Assembly: GCA_003427395.1 (NCBI GenBank)
Contig: BFEA01000012.1
Span: 15,900-37,526 of the forward strand
Source: Chara braunii
Lineage: Eukaryota > Streptophyta > Charophyceae > Charales > Characeae
DNA length: 21,627 bases
Direction: 5' to 3'
The notes beneath the pieces are model-generated. The model saw nothing but the letters and a program-made list of their open reading frames with translations. It had not been told where the DNA came from and ran no database searches. Both the position numbers and the translations under genes were made by a program. Every line of letters starts with the position of its first letter. Position 1 is the stretch's first letter. Positions 1 through 8,213 of this stretch are shown piece by piece.

Positions 1-1092
1 CTCTTCGTCCGGAAGAAGAACAAGGACCTGCGGTTGTGCATCGATTATCGCAAGCTCAACGCGCAGACGATCAGGAACGCCGGCCCTCTCCCACGCATCG
101 ACGACCTTCTCGAGCGACTGGGCGGCGCCAAGTTTTTCTCCAAGCTGGACCTCAAGTCGGGATATCACCAACTCGAGATTCGCAAGGAGGACCGTTACAA
201 GACCGCGTTTAAGACGTGATATGGGCATTTCGAATGGTTGGTTATGCCATTTGGCCTTACGAATGCCCCAGCCACTTTCCAAGCGACTATGACAACGGAG
301 TTCCGACACATGCTAGATCGTTTCGTACTTATCTACCTCGACGACATTCTGGTCTACAGCCGGAGTTTGGAGGAGCATGTGGAACACCTGCGCACCGTTT
401 TGGAGCGGCAGGAGCTGGAGTACTTGGGCCATTATGTGATGCCGCAAGGCATATGTCCGCTAGCGGACAAGATCGAGGCCCTACGAGTATGGCCCGAGCC
501 CACCAACACCACGGACGTTCGTTCATTCATGGGATTGTCGGGCTACTATCAACGATTCATTACCGGATACTCCAGGATTGTTGCACCTATGACGAGGTTA
601 CAATCGCCAAAGGTACCATTCGTATTCGATGACAACGCACGCCGGTCATTCCAAGCATTTAAGACGGCTATACTCATGGCACCCGTCCTTAGAATCTATG
701 ACCCCACCTTGCCGACGAGAGTGACTACGGACGCTTTCGGCTACGGCATTGGGGCAGTCTTGAAACAGCACGACGACGACGATTGGCACCCTGTGGAGTA
801 TTTCAGCCACAAAGTGCCTCCCATCAACTCGCTTGATGATGCAAGGAAGAAGGAGCTACTCGCGTTCGTCATGGCTCTCAAGCGATGGCGGCACTTCCTC
901 CTTGGGCATCGCAGGTTCACATGGGTCGCCGACAACAATCCATTGACCTACTACAAGACGCAAGATACGGTGAGCACCACGATCGGACGATGGATGTACT
1001 TCATCGACCACTTTGACTTCACACCGAAACATCTTCCCGGCCTCTCAAATCGCACAGCAGATGCACTCTCGTGAAGACCTGATCTTTGCGCT
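1..1092 (+). pseudogene. pol: Gypsy-1 pol: reverse transcriptase and RNase H domains (broken)
   Basis: This segment would copy element RNA into DNA and degrade the RNA strand. Visible RT landmarks in one frame are [33 protein letters not shown] and the catalytic box YLDDILVYS, with both Asp kept. RNase H follows with TTDAFGYGIGAVL, KKELLAFVMALKRWRHFLLG and ADNNPLTY. The open frame is cut by TGA at 217-219 (after AFKT) and TGA at 1072-1074 (after ADALS); both fit a CGA to TGA change. About 20 residues expected between the EHLRTVLER helix and ELEYLGHYV are missing (junction near 411) without loss of frame. The 5' end is truncated by the window edge. Confidence 0.9.
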
Positions 1093-1932
1093 ATGACACA
1101 TCATGCCTTCGCATTCGACGAGGAGCTTCAGCGACACTTCATCCGGGCATATGAGTCTGATCCAGACTTCGCCACGCTGTATGCACAGCTATCTTCGGAT
1201 CACCCGCCGGCCAACCACTATCGCATTGCCGACGGGTACTTGCTCCTCCACTCGAGAGGCAAGGACTTACTGTGTGTCCCACGCGACCNTCGTCTTTGGA
1301 CTCGCCTCCTCGGCGAGTATCATGATTCACGACTCGCCGGCCATTTCGGAGTCAACCGCACTATTGCACGACTTCGACAGCGATTCCGATGGCCTGACCT
1401 CATTACCGATGTCACTCGGTATTGCGACTCGTGCGAAGTTTGCCGACGCAGCAAACCCCGCAACCGCAATCCCTACGGCGACTTACACCCGATGCCTATC
1501 CCACGGGAACCAGGTCTCTCCATTACCATGGACGTCACCGGTCCGTTTCCTCGCGACCGGCTCGGGCACGACGGCATCCTCACGGTTGTGGACCGATTGA
1601 GTAAGTACGCGCGTTTTCTCCCTTGCAAGTACTACTCCACGGCTCCCGAGCTGGCACGCCTCTTGCACACTGGTTGGATTTGTGGCCACGGTGTACCAGA
1701 AGACATAGTCACCGACTGCGACACTCGTTTCATGTCAGCATTTTGGACTGCGCTCATGTAGGAGTCCGGCACAACAATGAAACCAAGTTCGGCTCGGCAT
1801 CCACAGACAGACGGGCAGACGGAGCGGGCACATCAAACCGCTCAAATGATGCTTTGTACGCTCATCCGTCCAGACCAGAAAGATTGGGTTGACCGCTCCG
1901 CGACATCGAGTTCGCCTACAACACTTCGGTGC
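1093..1932 (+). pseudogene. pol: Gypsy-1 pol: integrase zinc-binding and catalytic domains (broken)
   Basis: This is the continuation of the same reading frame as RT/RNase H. It shows the H2C2 zinc-binding region (YHDSRLAGHFG, then CDSCEVC) and the DDE core: Asp in MDVTGPFP (codon 1531-1533), Asp in VTDCDTRF (1714-1716) and Glu in TDGQTERAHQ (1822-1824). The last two are 35 residues apart, the canonical D,D35E spacing. The frame is broken by TAG at 1759-1761 and by a one-base loss near 1891-1896 inside the WVDR...RDIEF segment, after which coding continues in another frame. One codon carries an N at 1289. The protein would insert element cDNA into host DNA. Confidence 0.88.
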
Positions 1933-2672
1933 ATCCGGCGATCGGCGTGACTCCATTCGAGTTGCACCACGGTGGACGGAAAGGCCGGATCTTCGCGGAC
2001 CTTCTCCTCCCTCGACCAACCGACATTGACGCTGCCTGCTCTCCCGCTTCTGTCCGGAAGTACAGGGAATTGTTGACTCAAGCCCGCGCAAACATGCAAA
2101 AGGCTCAAGTCCGCATGCAGCAGCAAGCCAACAGGCGTCGCGTACCATGTCCCATCCNCGCCGGTGATCTGGTTTGGGTCTCCGCGGAAGAGTTTGCACT
2201 GGAACAGGATGTTTCACGCAAACTGCTTCCCAAGTGGTTTGGACCTTGGTCTGTGACAGCAGCCGCGGGCGATGAGCCCGATGGCCCTTCATTTGTGATC
2301 AACATTCCAGAGCATCTGACGGTCCATCCGGTCTTCCANGCCTCGAAGCTGGCAACATACACGCCAACCAAGAGCGACGACTTTCCGGGCCGACGATCGC
2401 AGGACCCTCCTTCTATGGATGGTCATCAGGAAGTTGACCGCGTCATCACCGATCGCAAGTACGGCAGCAAGCCGCGGCAGTACAAAGTCACATTCAAAGC
2501 ATGCGATCGCGACGACACTCGGTGGATTTCAGGCGCATATTTGAAAGCATCCGCACCGCTGATCTACGCGCATTATGAAAAGCGGAGGTTAGCTCAGGAA
2601 GCTTCACGACCAGCCCCTCCCACCCGGACTGTGGTCCCTCCCTCAAAGAGACAGCTTCGCCCTCGCAGGTAA
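1929..2672 (+). pseudogene. pol: Gypsy-1 pol: integrase C-terminal domain and chromodomain-like tail
   Basis: This open stretch reaches the natural end of pol. It starts with the end of the integrase core (HPAIGVTPFELHHG), then the GPY/F-like module (AGDLVWVSAEEF, RKLLPKWFGPWSV, FVINIPEHL, HPVF.ASKL). Then comes a chromodomain-like segment (about 2427-2580) with EVDRVITDRKYGSK, QYKVTFKACDRDDTRWI and LKASAPLIY. Chromovirus integrases carry such a module, which in studied members helps direct integration to chromatin marks. A basic, proline-rich tail ends at TAA 2670-2672, just before the polypurine tract. Two codons contain N (2158, 2339). The frame differs from the upstream integrase because of the frameshift near 1893. 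Confidence 0.85.
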
Positions 2673-2684
2673 GCTCGGTTCTTC

Positions 2685-2698
2685 AAGGAGGGGGGGGG
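2685..2698 (+). other. Polypurine tract of Gypsy-1
   Basis: A run of A and G ending in a long G stretch lies between the pol stop codon and the TGTGGCATAC that opens the 3' LTR. In LTR elements this tract primes plus-strand DNA synthesis. Position and composition fit well. Confidence 0.8.
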
Positions 2699-4040
2699 TG
2701 TGGCATACTGCGTAGCCACACGGGCCCTGCAGGGCCCGTCCTGGACATTCAGCCTAAAAGCCTAAAACTTAGGGCTTACATGCCCCGGTCGTTTCAACCT
2801 GAAAGCCGAAAAACGAGGGCCTGCAGGCCCTACTCCGTTTCAGCCTATTTCTGGGTCTTTCAGAACCCGAGTTTTTCCAGCCTGAAACGGAGCGCCATTT
2901 TCAGGCCCTCATTGTTTCGACCTGCCCCTGAGACTCAGGCACGTAAACAGAAATGCGGAAATGGCCTGTTCCTCACGAGCTCGAGCAGGAGCTGCAGCGG
3001 CAGCCCCTGACTCCGATCGGCATTGGCAAGAGCAGCCTCCTGGACTGCTCGCCTGCAGTCAAGAGGCACCCGTGGTAGTAGATAGGGACTTCCCAGGCAC
3101 TTCACGGGTAGGTAGTCTCCAGTAGGCACGAGTAGTCTTCAGGATTCAGCAGCAACACTCAGGAGGAGCGCTGCAGTAGTCTTCAGCACTAGGTAGTAGT
3201 TAGCGCTAGCTGTAGTCTTCGGCGCTGGGCGCCCATAGCCTTAGTGGTGGTCTTCAGCGTTGGGCGCTATGGTAGGTGGTAGATAGTAGAGTTGGGAGAG
3301 ACACTGGCGGAGGCCAGTAGTACTTACCTGTGGCGCCATCGCTCCAGCTCCATCTGCGAGGTACCTGCATCAAGGCACCAACTTCACAGGTTAGTACTGG
3401 ATACAGAGAGAGAGAGAGTTCTTCTTCTTCCTCCTCTAAGTCCACCATCTCTTCTCACCCTCTCACCACCTGACTTCTCAGACTACGACAGAGAGAGACA
3501 GAGTTGTGACTTGAGACTTGACGACAATGGATCCAGACTTGACATTTGGGATTCAGACNTTTNGACGAGGGACTATTTGGGCTTNTGNCNAAGANTTGGT
3601 GTTGACGACATTCCCATCTTCCCCCTCCTCTTCGTCTATCCCCTTCCTCTTCGTCTGTGTATGGTATGGGCTGGCGCCGTCTTCCTGTGTGAAGCGCCAG
3701 GCCCCATTCACACCATGTAACGATGATGATGATGTATGTTCAGGCCTGCATTGCAACATTGATTGTTCGGATCACTGGTATCTAAGTCTTCCGCAGCGCT
3801 ATCTTATACTTTGTATTGAAAGGTCGGTTCTTGTTCTGGTCTGCACGTTACAGTATGCAACAGCAGCGCAAAAGGATTCTGAGGTTATTCAGTTGAACGA
3901 TGCTCTGAGTTTAATAAACAGTTCTAAATTTCAATACTGTGTTTGAATTGTCATCTCTTCAATGATTTCTGGCTGTGATCTCGGTTGTCTTCTATGAATG
4001 ATTGTTGGGACTTCTGTGGTGAGAATCCACTGTGTTGCAG
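2699..4040 (+). repeat. Gypsy-1 3' LTR (right edge uncertain)
   Basis: It starts with TGTGGCAT immediately after the polypurine tract. The U3-like part contains perfect palindromes (2721-2738, 18 bp; 2816-2831, 16 bp) and an inverted repeat with 11-bp arms (2833-2843 and 2882-2892). A run of GTAGTCTTC-type repeats (3112-3254) follows, then CT-rich sequence near 3420-3475, a (GAT)n tract at 3722-3735 and an AATAAA polyadenylation-like signal at 3913-3918. Six N bases lie at 3559-3595. The LTR end should be a CA; candidates lie between about 3.92 and 4.04 kb, and without the 5' LTR I cannot choose. The small open frames here are not convincing genes. Confidence 0.65.
3112..3254 (+). repeat. LTR subrepeats of GTAGTCTTC type
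   Basis: Five imperfect direct copies start at 3112, 3132, 3176, 3212 and 3246 (GTAGTCTCC, GTAGTCTTC three times, GTGGTCTTC). The last two are each followed by a GGGCGC-containing segment. Such subrepeats in U3 of LTR elements are often enhancer-like, but that is inference here. A GTAG-rich stretch with TGGGCGCC also occurs in the opposite-strand LTR at 8413-8450. Confidence 0.6.
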
Positions 4041-4160
4041 GGCTGGTCCCCGGATGGCCCGGGGACCCCTACCCCATCCGCGGTCCTCCCAGTTGGACCG
4101 GCCGGTGGCCCGGGCCGGTTCCCTCCCGGTTGCCCCCAGCGCATTTTCGCTGGGGCCTGA
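4041..4160. other. GC-rich hairpins downstream of the Gypsy-1 LTR
   Basis: Two perfect 8-bp stems are visible: GGTCCCCG at 4045-4052 with CGGGGACC at 4060-4067, and CCCCAGCG at 4134-4141 with CGCTGGGG at 4148-4155. Between them the DNA is a string of CCGG/GGCC motifs. A T run followed by GCAG (about 4161-4177) resembles a 3' splice acceptor, but no exon can be supported. No coding potential is evident. Confidence 0.5.
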
Positions 4161-4321
4161 TTTTTTTTTTTTGCAGGCACGTATGTGCTCCTGAGGCCTT
4201 GTGGGGGTGGGCCCTGCCCCGCAATTTCAAAACCGGGTCCTGTAGGCCCGGATTTTTCAAGGCCAAAAAGTGGCCAATCTTGGCCACCGATCATCGCAGA
4301 TCAGCGGCAAAGATCGGCCAG

Positions 4322-4420
4322 GACCCCATTTCTTAAGAAAAACGGGCAGAGGATATCCGCCGCGGATCTTTGCAGATCAGCAGCAGAGAACCGCCACACG
4401 TTTTTCTTAAGATGTGGGTC
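4322..4420. repeat. Foldback with 14-bp perfect arms
   Basis: TCTTAAGAAAAACG at 4331-4344 is the exact reverse complement of 4399-4412, separated by 54 bases. Pairing continues outside with GACCC (4322-4326) and GGGTC (4416-4420). Both the loop and the 5' flank repeat GATC-containing words (GCAGATCAGC twice), so this looks like a small foldback or MITE-like insertion. No flanking target duplication was found by eye. Confidence 0.55.
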
Positions 4421-4782
4421 GGGTAGGCCCCTTCTCCAATTTGTCATCTTGTGGTCCGACGGACCAGTTACCATTGGCAACATCTGATGCTCTTTCACCC
4501 TCAGCCACGAGGGGAACACTATGCTTGTGATGAGGCTCTGCTGAGATTATATCCTTCTGCAACGTGCCTGCCATCTGTGGAAACATCTGTGGAAAAAGTT
4601 CTGGGTTCGAAGTTTGGAATCGTGATGTCAGAGCCGTCCGAGGTGCAAGCCCAAGAATGGACCTAAGCTATATTCTTCTGACCTTGCTCCACTACATGTA
4701 TCTGGACAGACTGCCAGGCAAGATACTTCCGGACTGATAACTCACCTTATGTAGAAACCAACAAACAGAAAACGCTCTGCCT

Positions 4783-4889
4783 CCACGAGCTGAAAGCTGG
4801 AACCATAACTCTTCTGCTGTCGAGTTATACTCTGGAAGAGCTATAACTTCTGGCAAGAACCTCCTTTCATTGTATCTGGTTCAGCTCGT
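4783..4889. repeat. 107-base foldback with nested stems
   Basis: CCACGAGCTGAA (4783-4794) is the exact reverse complement of 4878-4889. Inside it ATAACTC pairs with GAGTTAT (about 4804-4826). The size and nested pairing would suit a hairpin transcript or a small foldback element. Nothing in the sequence decides which, and no gene is visible between 4413 and 5070. Confidence 0.5.
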
Positions 4890-5069
4890 GGGGTATCAAT
4901 ATCAAATGACACACTCCACGAAGTGCTCCAGCCATGGGGGGGTTGGATAAGTGAACTTGCTTACTTGACCCCTCCCCATGCAAGCCATAGTTGCCTGAAT
5001 ATGTCAATAAGAACCCCCTGCCCCCCTCTGGAAGCCCCCTGAAAAATATTGCACCCTGAAAATTTTATT

Positions 5070-5110
5070 GCAGATTCCGACAGCTCTTGAAGAGCGCAGT
5101 CGGAATCTGC
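5070..5110. repeat. Compact 12-bp hairpin followed by a T run
   Basis: GCAGATTCCGAC (5070-5081) pairs perfectly with GTCGGAATCTGC (5099-5110), and inside it GCTCTT can pair with AAGAGC. An eight-base T run follows at about 5117-5124, so the block has the form of a hairpin plus a polymerase III-like stop. CCGGTT-rich sequence follows. The role is unknown. Confidence 0.5.
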
Positions 5111-5229
5111 CGGCACTTTTTTTTCAAAACCGGTTTCCTGGTTCACCCCCCCTGGCCTGGTCCGGCTCCGGTTCAACCGGCCGGTTGCCGGCCCAGCACT
5201 GCTGTGTTTTGTATTCTGTCACTTCGCCC

Positions 5230-6100
5230 TTCTGAGTCTTCCGCTGCGTTTCTTCTGTTGGGCGGTGTGACACTCCACTACCTCTCCCCCTTCCTTCTGT
5301 GCATGTATGGGCGTGTACGGGAGTTCCTGTGAGTGAGCGTTGACAAAATTTCAACGGACAATCATGTTCATAACATTGTATTGTCAGTGGTTCCTGAGCA
5401 TTGACCAGGGATTGGATGGAGCATCCTAACAGTTGGTGGGATAATCTGTGGTTGGGCACAGCATCGAGTATCCCTAACCTTATCTACCCTCAGTTGTTCT
5501 TCGTACCGCGAGGAAGACTGTTTTTGCTTGACTGTCATCTCATTGTGATTTCTGAGAGCGCGCTCCCTTGAGAGCCAACCTTCTCTGATGCATCTGGTGG
5601 GAGAAGGGCCGTGCATGGGAAGTGCCCTTGTTGGATGAAGCACATGATGTGGGACCAGACCATGCATGCATGTGCAGGTCACACCACGCTTCAGCAGCGC
5701 GATAGAGACAGTGAGACTGGGTGGCCTGACGAGGAAAGTTGTCCTGTTGCGACTCTAAATAATACATGCTGGGTTCTCATGAGAAGCCGCCATGTTTGAG
5801 AGTCAAAATAATCCTTGATCAGGATTGGCCACCTGCTGATTAGTCTGTGCACTGGGGTGGATCTAGCTACCTATTAGTCACTGGTCTTGGACATACAATA
5901 CAGTTGTCAGTTAACGGGGTGGGAGGGAAATGACTGAAGCATGAGGAAAGGGGTAGGTTCCAACTTACCCGCTCGTAGAAACTGCCAATTTCTCAACGTC
6001 ATATATTTTTCTAAGTAGCAAATACAGTTTCTGCTTTGGTTAGTTGTAGGACATAGTGCTGCATGTCCTAGGGACAACTTACAGACTAGCTAGTAAGCTC
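5230..6100. other. Unassigned intergenic-like stretch
   Basis: I looked on both strands and see no family motif, RNA gene or strong repeat. Short open frames on the minus strand (around 5368-5767) have no recognisable motif and look like chance. Confidence 0.4.
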
Positions 6101-6103
6101 TCT

Positions 6104-6277
6104 AGAGTCTAGACTGATTGGTGCTCTGCATTGTCTTCTATAGAACTGATTAGAGAGTAACTGTTGGCTTGAATAGATCTGGGTGCATTTAGAGTCTAGA
6201 CTGATTCGTGCTCTGCATTGTCTTCTATAAAACTGATTAGAGAGTAACTGTTGGCTGTAATAGATCTGGGTGCATTT
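6104..6277. repeat. 87-bp tandem duplication (two copies)
   Basis: Copy 1 is 6104-6190 and copy 2 is 6191-6277; they differ by only a few bases. Each begins AGAGTCTAGACTGATT and ends CTGGGTGCATTT. The period is a multiple of three, so a minus-strand open frame through it repeats a 29-residue block (with SQQLLSNQFYRRQCRA), but I regard that frame as a by-product of the duplication. Few changes suggest a recent event. Confidence 0.85.
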
Positions 6278-6509
6278 ATAGAACTGCTGGTACCATGCTC
6301 TCAGGCATTTTGGGTTATCACTGACATCTCGCACCAAATACAGGACAGGCTGTCCTTGTGCAAACAGTAGTAGTTTCCGCTTCACGTGAGAGGCCGATGA
6401 CCACAAACTAACTAGGACACAGACTAGTCAGCGACCAATAATAGTGTTCCAGAAGCTGGGACTACCCGGAGAGAGGCAACTTAGAAGGGAGGAGATTAGG
6501 GAAGGAAGG

Positions 6510-6867
6510 TCAGAAATGGTTAGACAAAGTGTCACCTTTGGAGCTGCTGTTCATAGTCAGTCCAGTCCATCTGCACAAGAAATGCAGTAGGTCAGGAAGT
6601 GGCAGCTGCTACTGCCCGTCAACAGCAGGTGGAAAATGAACTGGCAGAGGCTTCTGAGACATAAAACAAAAGACCTTACTAGAGGGAAGAGTGGCCAACA
6701 GAGAGGCGCTGAGGAATTTGGATCAGAGTGTTCTCAATGAGAAGGTTCTCCCCAGAAATGTATTGGGCGTTTATGAGGCGATGCACACAGTGCAGGGCGA
6801 GTTAGACTCTATCCAATCCAACTTAGACAGCATGACCGCTATTCTGTCACAATTAACTCAGGGATAA
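6510..6867 (+). pseudogene. Eroded coiled-coil coding relic, possibly gag-like
   Basis: Short blocks in shifting frames read like one protein. MVRQSVTFGAAVHSQSS is followed, after a frame change near 6585, by ARQQQVENELAEASE, then by a block of about 53 codons at 6706-6864 (LRNLDQSVLNEKVLPRN, VYEAMHTVQGELDSIQSN, LDSMTAILSQLTQG) ending in TAA at 6865-6867. The last block has leucines and isoleucines spaced like a coiled coil, as in the N-terminal part of some retrotransposon gag proteins. Its position just upstream of a clearer gag fragment (7560-7747) supports the idea. Without a search I cannot name the family. Confidence 0.35.
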
Positions 6868-7559
6868 AAAGTTCCCTCCATGCGTCTATACTTGATGACC
6901 TCTACCAGGACCCCTATCACTTTTTTTCGACCAAGTGGCTTATCAGCGTTGTCCCAGCTGTTTACCCCTTTGTATGGCATGTGTCCACCCCATAGTTCAG
7001 CTGTAGGTTCATCCCAGGTCTCTGTAAAGACTCCTTCACTTCCTGTGTCAGGCGCTATAGGGCCAGCACCCGCGTCCTCGAGTGCCATTGCATGTGAGGA
7101 TGAAGGACGCAGCTGTAGTTGCATCAATGTCTCTGCACCGATCTGTGGCTAGCTGGTCAGATGGCAAAGTAGCCAAAGATGGGTAGACAACCGATTCCAT
7201 CACTGGATGCAAGCACAAAAAAGTTACAGACGATCTCAGAGTGTTCGAGACCATGACAGAAAAGGTAGAGAAGCAGGGGTTCATACCAGCCGACCACTGA
7301 CGCCGACACCGGCAGCTGACCGTTCCACAGCTGACCGGTAGGACCGACTGGTAGGCAGTCTGCCGACCGGTCACTAGAGGGTCATCCACTGATTTTTTTG
7401 CGATCTGAGTTTGGGGCGGTACTTGCTTGTTGAGTACAGCTCAAATCCACTGAGACACTTGTGTGCTGGGGAAGAGGGTTGACGGGGGCGTATGGTGGTC
7501 TTAAGCTCTTTTTTTTTCCTTTTCAGGATGCTGCCCAGCAGCCGACTGGTAGGTGCCAA

Positions 7560-7747
7560 TGGGTGAAGCGGTCAGCTGGTCCTTTGCCAACCAATCGAAG
7601 TGTGCCACTCGTTGGAGTGACTACTCTTTAGAGAAGCTAATTAAGGTGCCAGGAGTCTGGTATGACCTGGAAATATTTCTGACGAGGGAGTGGCATAACA
7701 CTCGTCTCCAGAGTGGGATGTCTGTAGCACAAATCCCCTACGCATAA
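7560..7747 (+). pseudogene. gag: Gag fragment of a third retrotransposon
   Basis: The open frame contains LEKLIKVPGVWYDLEIFLT. This matches in spacing and residues the gag of Gypsy-2 on the other strand (VERLIVVPGVCYDPQVLLT, near 20.75 kb): LI.VPGV.YD....LT is shared. Only about 60 codons remain, and neither flank continues the capsid region. Fragments at 6510-6867 may belong to the same decayed element. The words CCGACTGGTAGG at about 7349 and 7541 bracket the preceding stretch, hinting at a local rearrangement. Confidence 0.5.
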
Positions 7748-7919
7748 CTCCTTGGGAAGGGCCGAGCAGTCCAGACCCAGGTCAAAATGGGACAAAGTTC
7801 AGAACAAAAAGTTTGTCCTGCACTCGACCTGAGCACTGAGCATCTGGCATTGCGTTTGAATTCTCGGTGATGGTACATGTTGATAGGGATGTGCCTTAAT
7901 TGAATTTCCCAAATTTTCG

Positions 7920-8068
7920 GTTTGTTTTTTTTTCCTGGTTTTTTACCTGACCGGCCCCAGGTAATTCAGAATTGCAGTATTTAACCCATCTTCTCCCCAT
8001 GGAGTTCAAACTCAGGTCTGTGTTTCAATAGTTCCGTGGTGTACCAACTGAGCTGGAGCAGTTGGTCC
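7920..8068 (-). repeat. tRNA-derived SINE-like element
   Basis: On the minus strand there is a polymerase III A box (CAGCTCAGTTGGTAC, plus 8055-8041) followed 42 bases later by a B box-like GAGTTTGAACTCC (plus 8013-8001), the spacing found in tRNA genes. The D-stem half GCTC and the AGTTGGTA loop are tRNA-like, but the partner half (CACC) no longer pairs, so this is not a working tRNA. About 55 bases of unrelated sequence and then an A-rich stretch (T-rich on plus, 7921-7943) follow, as in the body and tail of a SINE. The exact ends are estimates. Confidence 0.65.
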
Positions 8069-8116
8069 GGTTTTAAATTTTTAGAATCTTGAACTCATTA
8101 AAAAGTGATGCTCAAG

Positions 8117-8213
8117 GTCCTTCGGGACATCCGTTAACATTGGAACGATACAGAGAAGATTAGCATGGCCCCTGCGCAGGGATGACACACATAAATCGAG
8201 AAGTGGTCCAAAT
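8117..8213 (+). ncRNA. U6: U6 spliceosomal snRNA copy, probably a pseudogene
   Basis: The sequence follows plant-type U6 along its whole length: a 5' stem with a TTCG loop (GTCC TTCG GGAC, one base pair shorter than usual but symmetric), TTGGAACGATACAGAGAAG with the intact ACAGAGA box, ATTAGCATGGCCCCTGCGC, a GATGACAC core and TCGAGAAGTGGTCCAAAT at the end. I count about six substitutions against the canonical plant sequence as I remember it. No plant upstream sequence element (TCCCACATCG type) is visible, and only a loose AT box lies at 8072-8082. There is no T-run terminator, because the sequence switches to the Gypsy-2 LTR right after CCAAAT. It is either a retro-copy or a gene cut by the element. 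Confidence 0.85.

Larger units (their letters stand above)
1..4040 (+). mobile_element. Gypsy-1: truncated Ty3/Gypsy chromovirus-like LTR retrotransposon (3' half)
   Basis: The window opens inside reverse transcriptase, so gag, protease and the 5' LTR lie outside to the left. The order RT, RNase H, integrase, chromodomain-like tail, polypurine tract, LTR is that of Ty3/Gypsy (Metaviridae) elements. The copy is inactive: it has stop codons at 217-219, 1072-1074 and 1759-1761, a one-base frameshift near 1891-1896, and an in-frame deletion in RT near 411. All nine N bases of the window fall in this element (1289, 2158, 2339 and six at 3559-3595), consistent with a multi-copy repeat that was hard to resolve in assembly. 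The right boundary is uncertain because no second LTR is available for comparison; 4040 is an outer estimate. Confidence 0.85.

Noticed and set aside
329-2371. Minus-strand open frames across Gypsy-1 pol
   Set aside because: They are antisense to clear RT and integrase coding sequence.
3985-4487. Overlapping open frames of 69-112 codons on both strands
   Set aside because: GC-rich foldback DNA keeps many frames open by chance; there are no motifs and no codon signal.
8041-8055. Functional tRNA gene
   Set aside because: The A and B boxes fit, but the D stem, anticodon arm and acceptor do not pair, and an A-rich tail follows.
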